DNA of 42,630 nt from Clostridia bacterium (lineage in GTDB: Bacteria > Bacteroidota > Bacteroidia > Bacteroidales > 4484-276). Below are positions 39,643 to 42,630 of the stretch, piece by piece. The stretch lies in contig SABY01000022.1 of assembly GCA_009928785.1 (NCBI GenBank), positions 1-42,630 on the forward strand. Direction: 5' to 3'. A model generated the notes under the pieces. It was not told the DNA's origin. It worked only from the letters and a program-made list of their open reading frames with translations, and did not search any database. The translations under genes and the position numbers were made by a program. Within the stretch, counting starts at the first letter, position 1. Each line of letters opens with the position of its first letter.

Positions 39643-40845
39643 ATGCGCACATTCGTATCGATGGCTCTGGTGAGCTTAATGCTTTTGGTGTTGCCGGGTG
39701 CCTATGCCCAGCCCGACGCCGACAAACCAGCAGGTTACACATTTACTGATCAGATCAGGCTCAAAACCACGCCGGTAAAAAACCAATACCGATCGGGCAC
39801 CTGCTGGAGCTATGGCGGGTTGTCGTTTCTGGAGTCTGAGTTGCTCAACAGTGGCAAAGGCGAATACGATCTTTCAGAGGCCTTTGTGCTGCGCAATGCC
39901 TACGCACACAAAGCCGATCAATACGTTCGGTGGCAGGGCAACATCAATTTTGGCGGCGGGGGCGCTTTTCACGATGTACTGGAGGTGATGGCAAACGATG
40001 GCATGATGCCCGAAGAGGCTTATTCGGGACTGGTGACCGGCGACGAACATTTTGTGCATGGCGAGATGGACAATACTTTTGCCGCCTATGTAAAAGCAGT
40101 TGTCGAAAACAAAAACGGACGGCTTTCGCCTGTCTGGAAAAAAGGTTTCGATGGATTGCTCGATGCTTATCTTGGCAAAGTACCTGAAAATTTCACTTAC
40201 AACGGACGCAGCTTCACGCCCAAATCTTTTGCCGAATCGCTCGGCCTCAATCCCAATGACTACGTGGAATTTGGCTCATACACACACCATCCCTTTTACG
40301 AAAAGTTTATCCTTGAAGTCCCCGATAACTGGATGCTGCATGCCATGTACAATGTGCCGCTTGACGAGATGATGGAAATCATCGATCGTTCGTTGGCGCA
40401 GGGACACACCGTTGCCTGGGGCGCCGACGTTAGCGAAAAAGGCTTCTCGTGGAGCAATGGCCTGGCAATAGTGCCCGATGAAGGCAAAGCCGACCTCTCC
40501 GGCACCGAAAAAGAAAAATGGGAAAAACTTACTGCCGCCGAGAAAAAGAAAATGATCTATAGCTTCGACGAACCGGCAAAAGAAAAAAACGTTACACAGG
40601 AGATGCGCCAGCAGGCCTTCGACGACTACTCCACCACCGACGACCACGGCATGGAAATAGTGGGCACCGCCACCGACCAAAACGGCAACAAATACTACAT
40701 TGTGAAAAATTCCTGGGGGGCCGAAGGTCATATCTTTAACGGATATTTCTACGCTTCCGAATCTTTTGTCCGTTTCAAAACCATCGACATCATGGTCAAC
40801 AAATCGGTGATACCCCAGCCCATTCGTAAAAAGTTGGGATTTTAA
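39643..40845 (+). CDS. Secreted C1B cysteine peptidase (bleomycin hydrolase / PepC-like)
   Basis: 400 residues with a Sec signal peptide (MALVSLMLLVLPGAYAQ). The catalytic triad of papain-clan bleomycin hydrolases is complete: Cys54 in RSGTCWSYGGLSFLE, His335 in TTDDHGMEIVG and Asn356 in IVKNSWGAEG. Length and spacing fit the aminopeptidase C subfamily, which normally forms hexamers. An exported form is common in Bacteroidota, in contrast to the cytosolic PepC of Firmicutes. It ends LGF, where the family usually has a C-terminal segment occupying the active site. The ATG lies 46 bp after a terminator; a GATTTTTG (39601-39608) is one mismatch from the -7 consensus. A hairpin follows the stop. 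Confidence 0.93.
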   Translation: MRTFVSMALVSLMLLVLPGAYAQPDADKPAGYTFTDQIRLKTTPVKNQYRSGTCWSYGGLSFLESELLNSGKGEYDLSEAFVLRNAYAHKADQYVRWQGNINFGGGGAFHDVLEVMANDGMMPEEAYSGLVTGDEHFVHGEMDNTFAAYVKAVVENKNGRLSPVWKKGFDGLLDAYLGKVPENFTYNGRSFTPKSFAESLGLNPNDYVEFGSYTHHPFYEKFILEVPDNWMLHAMYNVPLDEMMEIIDRSLAQGHTVAWGADVSEKGFSWSNGLAIVPDEGKADLSGTEKEKWEKLTAAEKKKMIYSFDEPAKEKNVTQEMRQQAFDDYSTTDDHGMEIVGTATDQNGNKYYIVKNSWGAEGHIFNGYFYASESFVRFKTIDIMVNKSVIPQPIRKKLGF

Positions 40846-40877
40846 AAATTGATAACATTTCGTGATGAAATAATAAG

Positions 40878-40947
40878 GTGCAGTGCCCGTTAGTAGGGGC
40901 ATCTGCACGGCGACGCTTTGCCACAGTTTCAGCCATCATCGGCAAAG
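40878..40947. other. Two hairpins between the peptidase and lipoprotein genes
   Basis: GTGCAG-TGCCC (from 40878) pairs with GGGCA-T-CTGCAC (to 40908) with a bulge. Then CTTTGCC (40915-40921) pairs with GGCAAAG (40941-40947). Neither has a T tract, so they are not clear terminators. They may be 3' mRNA structure or a dispersed palindromic unit. Confidence 0.45.
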
Positions 40948-41016
40948 CCCGCCAGGCGTTATCAGTTCTTTTTTTTAAAGACATTTATTAAATCTAAAAC
41001 ACAAAACCGGATTACT

Positions 41017-41676
41017 ATGAAAAGGATTATCGGATCAACTATCACCTCACGGCTGCTGGTGTTGCTGCTGGCCGTTGCTGTTGCGGGCGGTTTTTCGAGC
41101 TGTAAAAGCCAGAAGAAAATTGCCGCACAAAAAGCTGCCGCCGAGCGCGCCGCCAAAATTGAGCAGGCCAAGCAAGACCTGCTATTGATTATCAACGACC
41201 AGGGCAATATGACCATCGGCGAAAAAGAAGACAAAGTAGCCGAAATAGTGGCCATGGACCTTCAGGACGGCGAAGTGGATGCGCTGATAGAGCGTGCACA
41301 ACAAGCCATCGACCGGCAGAAAGCCGAACTAAAGCGTCAGGAGGAAGAGCGCCTCAGAAAAGAGCGTGAAGCCCAGCAGCAGGAAGAGCAGAAATTTGAC
41401 AAACTTGAAGACATCTTCGACCGCGTGGCTGGCAACAAATCGTTGGAGATGAGCAACCGTAACATCGAAGACGCGTTGCGTTATTTCTCATCGCCCGACG
41501 TGCCCGTGCTCATCATCGTGTATATGGACGAGGAGATCACCGACTACGACAAGCCTACCACCATACGCAAATACCTGGAATATCTGAAGGATCAGGGCAA
41601 AAACCCCAACGACATCCACAACGTGAAGTATGATGCTAATGGTAAAATAACTGAGTTGGAACTTATCAAAAAGTAA
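41017..41676 (+). CDS. Coiled-coil lipoprotein of unknown function
   Basis: 219 residues from ATG 41017 (MKRIIGSTITSRLLVLLLAV). The lipobox GFSSC gives a lipidated Cys near residue 29; the open frame before 41017 is discarded because it would bury this signal. Immediately after the Cys comes a charged Ala/Lys/Glu-rich helix (KIAAQKAAAERAAKIEQAKQ), and a second one (AELKRQEEERLRKEREAQQQ), both coiled-coil-like. A small C-terminal domain follows (NRNIEDALRYFSSPDVPVLI, KYDANGKITELELIKK). I do not recognise the family. The next gene starts 6 bp after its stop, so the two are co-transcribed. Confidence 0.8.
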   Translation: MKRIIGSTITSRLLVLLLAVAVAGGFSSCKSQKKIAAQKAAAERAAKIEQAKQDLLLIINDQGNMTIGEKEDKVAEIVAMDLQDGEVDALIERAQQAIDRQKAELKRQEEERLRKEREAQQQEEQKFDKLEDIFDRVAGNKSLEMSNRNIEDALRYFSSPDVPVLIIVYMDEEITDYDKPTTIRKYLEYLKDQGKNPNDIHNVKYDANGKITELELIKK

Positions 41677-41682
41677 TAGATC

Positions 41683-42258
41683 ATGAAAACATTCAAAAAT
41701 ATTATTCTCGTAGCGATGATGGTGGCGCTGAGCGCGAACACCTTCGCGCAGGACAACGTAAGTCCCGAACGTAAACACGCCATCGACAGCCTGGCACTCG
41801 AAAAAGTGCGCGACCTGAGCAAATACATCAGCATCATTGGCGACAAAAAAACACCCTGGTCGGAAGCCAACCGGGTAATCGATCGCACCCTGGAGCTATT
41901 TATCGAAGGAGCACAAATGGGCGTTTCCTCCCTGGCTACTCCCGAAGTGGAATACTACGGCATCCGCACCTATCTGGAGCGACTGATGGCTTTGAATTAT
42001 GACAAAGTAAAAATCGAGTGGTTCAACATCGAATACATCAGCGACCTGGAACGCCAGCCCGACGGACGCTACGTGGGCGTTATCACCATCTACCAGCGCT
42101 TTGAGGGCAGCATGGGCGATAAGATGAAATACGTGGACACCACCAAAAAAGACATCACCGTGTATGTGGAGCGCAAACAGACACAAATCGGTGGCCGCCT
42201 CATCGGCTTCTGGGATGTGCTGCTTGGCGACGTGCGCGTAGCTGAAACAATGCCTTAA
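41683..42258 (+). CDS. Secreted protein of unknown function
   Basis: 191 residues with a Sec signal peptide (IILVAMMVALSANTFAQ). The mature part has a helical start (RKHAIDSLALEKVRDLSKYI), and then an alpha/beta region (RTYLERLMALNYDKVKIEWF, RYVGVITIYQRFEGSMGDKM, DITVYVERKQTQIGGRLIGF) whose helix-then-antiparallel-strand order suggests an NTF2-like fold (inference). The ending DVLLGDVRVAETMP has strong charge alternation. It lies 6 bp after the coiled-coil lipoprotein gene, and is followed by a terminator, so this two-gene unit probably encodes an envelope-associated pair. Confidence 0.8.
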   Translation: MKTFKNIILVAMMVALSANTFAQDNVSPERKHAIDSLALEKVRDLSKYISIIGDKKTPWSEANRVIDRTLELFIEGAQMGVSSLATPEVEYYGIRTYLERLMALNYDKVKIEWFNIEYISDLERQPDGRYVGVITIYQRFEGSMGDKMKYVDTTKKDITVYVERKQTQIGGRLIGFWDVLLGDVRVAETMP

Positions 42259-42280
42259 TTTTTTTATTAATAACAAAACG

Positions 42281-42325
42281 ATCCGCCGCTGGCGGGAGGC
42301 TTTCCTTCCGGCGGCGGATTTTTTT
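42281..42325 (+). terminator. Intrinsic terminator after the lipoprotein/secreted-protein pair
   Basis: ATCCGCCGC (42281-42289) pairs with GCGGCGGAT (42311-42319) with partial inner pairing, followed by a T tract to 42325; it starts 22 bp after the stop. Confidence 0.85.
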
Positions 42326-42393
42326 AACAAGGCCGGCCTGCCGCAACTATTCTATTTAATCATTACTGTCGGGCTAAAAAATGATGGATTCTT

Positions 42394-42526
42394 CCCCGAA
42401 AAAACGGGGCAGGCTGCTAAGCTCAGAATGACAAGGGTTTTCGAGTTTTTGTGGGGGTGAGAGGTGGGTGGCGGTGAAGCCGCCACCCACCTCTCACCCC
42501 GGGCTCCTAAGCAACTGTCATTTTGA
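42394..42526. repeat. Structured palindromic intergenic element 2
   Basis: A gene-free tail region (42326-42630) contains a small hairpin CCCCG/CGGGG (42394-42409), the inverted pair TCAGAATGACA (42423-42433) and TGTCATTTTGA (42516-42526; 10 of 11 match), and between them a perfect large hairpin (42454-42500). The GAATGACAA sequence also flanks the hairpin of the element at 37471-37647. From memory, TCAGAATGACA-type sequences are common in dispersed bacterial intergenic repeats. Confidence 0.5.
42454..42500. repeat. Large hairpin, perfect 21-bp stem, TGAAG loop (member 2)
   Basis: Left arm 42454-42474, loop TGAAG 42475-42479, right arm 42480-42500; all 21 positions pair. G-rich on the left arm and C-rich on the right, with no T tract after it. 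It shares exact geometry and loop with the hairpin at 37558-37604. Confidence 0.9.
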
Positions 42527-42630
42527 TCCGCCAGAAGGTAAGTCCAAGATGAGTACGATAAATGTTGTCAGAAACAAACTTCTATCAAGAGTTTTTGCAG
42601 TGGTCAATCGGGGAACACCTTACGTAAATT

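Overview
The window is a stretch of Bacteroidota chromosome, most likely from an environmental, anaerobe-like Bacteroidales/Marinilabiliales relative (lineage is inference). The supporting signs are the ATP synthase gene order atpD-atpC-atpB-atpE-atpF-atpH-atpA-atpG with a very short epsilon subunit and an N-terminally extended a subunit, several TAnnTTTG-type -7 promoter boxes close to start codons, many lipoproteins with SPII-type signals, a DUF5686 outer-membrane-type protein, a GH109 enzyme and a DUF4143 ATPase. There is no phage, no CRISPR array, and no rRNA or tRNA gene that I could recognise.

Layout. 1-7062 (minus strand): a truncated DUF5686 protein, a four-PAS HisKA_3-type sensor kinase and mutS. 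Both intergenic gaps here carry 14-bp (2 x 7) tandem repeats that start in the stop codons of mutS and of the kinase. 7189-11965 (plus): a SpoU-type RNA methyltransferase and two tandem paralogous OmpA-like/TPR lipoproteins, the lipoprotein genes each with a putative promoter box and a terminator of their own. 12042-22879 (minus): a small conserved lipoprotein, then a tight run consisting, in transcription order, of a ROK regulator, a GH109 alpha-N-acetylgalactosaminidase, a single-polypeptide type IIG restriction-modification enzyme, and a GH2 beta-galactosidase with a LamG domain inserted in its C-terminal part. 23114-24262 (minus): a DUF4143 AAA ATPase preceded by two identical 24-bp palindromic sites spaced 32 bp.

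24627-32249: a small secreted protein (plus) converging on the complete F1Fo ATP synthase operon (minus). A strong intrinsic terminator lies inside that operon, immediately after atpE. 32398-34431 (plus): a hybrid histidine kinase divergent from atpD, ending in a third heptad-repeat array. 34624-37015 (minus): a THUMP RNA methyltransferase and an AI-2E/PerM family membrane protein. 37124-38896 (plus): a MazG-like pyrophosphohydrolase, a structured palindromic element, a NarL-type response regulator and a stand-alone degenerate receiver. 38897-39642 has no gene but ends in a strong terminator. 39643-42258 (plus): a secreted bleomycin-hydrolase-like C1 peptidase, a coiled-coil lipoprotein and a secreted protein of unknown function. 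42259-42630: terminator and a second structured palindromic element.

The genes are largely ordinary for this phylum. The most unusual signals are in the intergenic DNA: (i) a CAG(N4) heptad-repeat family placed just after genes and in sense orientation in all three cases; (ii) two large hairpins of unrelated stem sequence but identical geometry (21-nt arms, TGAAG loop); (iii) the terminator between atpE and atpF, which could set subunit-c stoichiometry; (iv) the twin palindromes before the AAA ATPase; (v) a lone plus-strand terminator at 39566-39597 implying an unannotated transcript. All coordinates come from reading the sequence by eye; no searches or folding computations were run.
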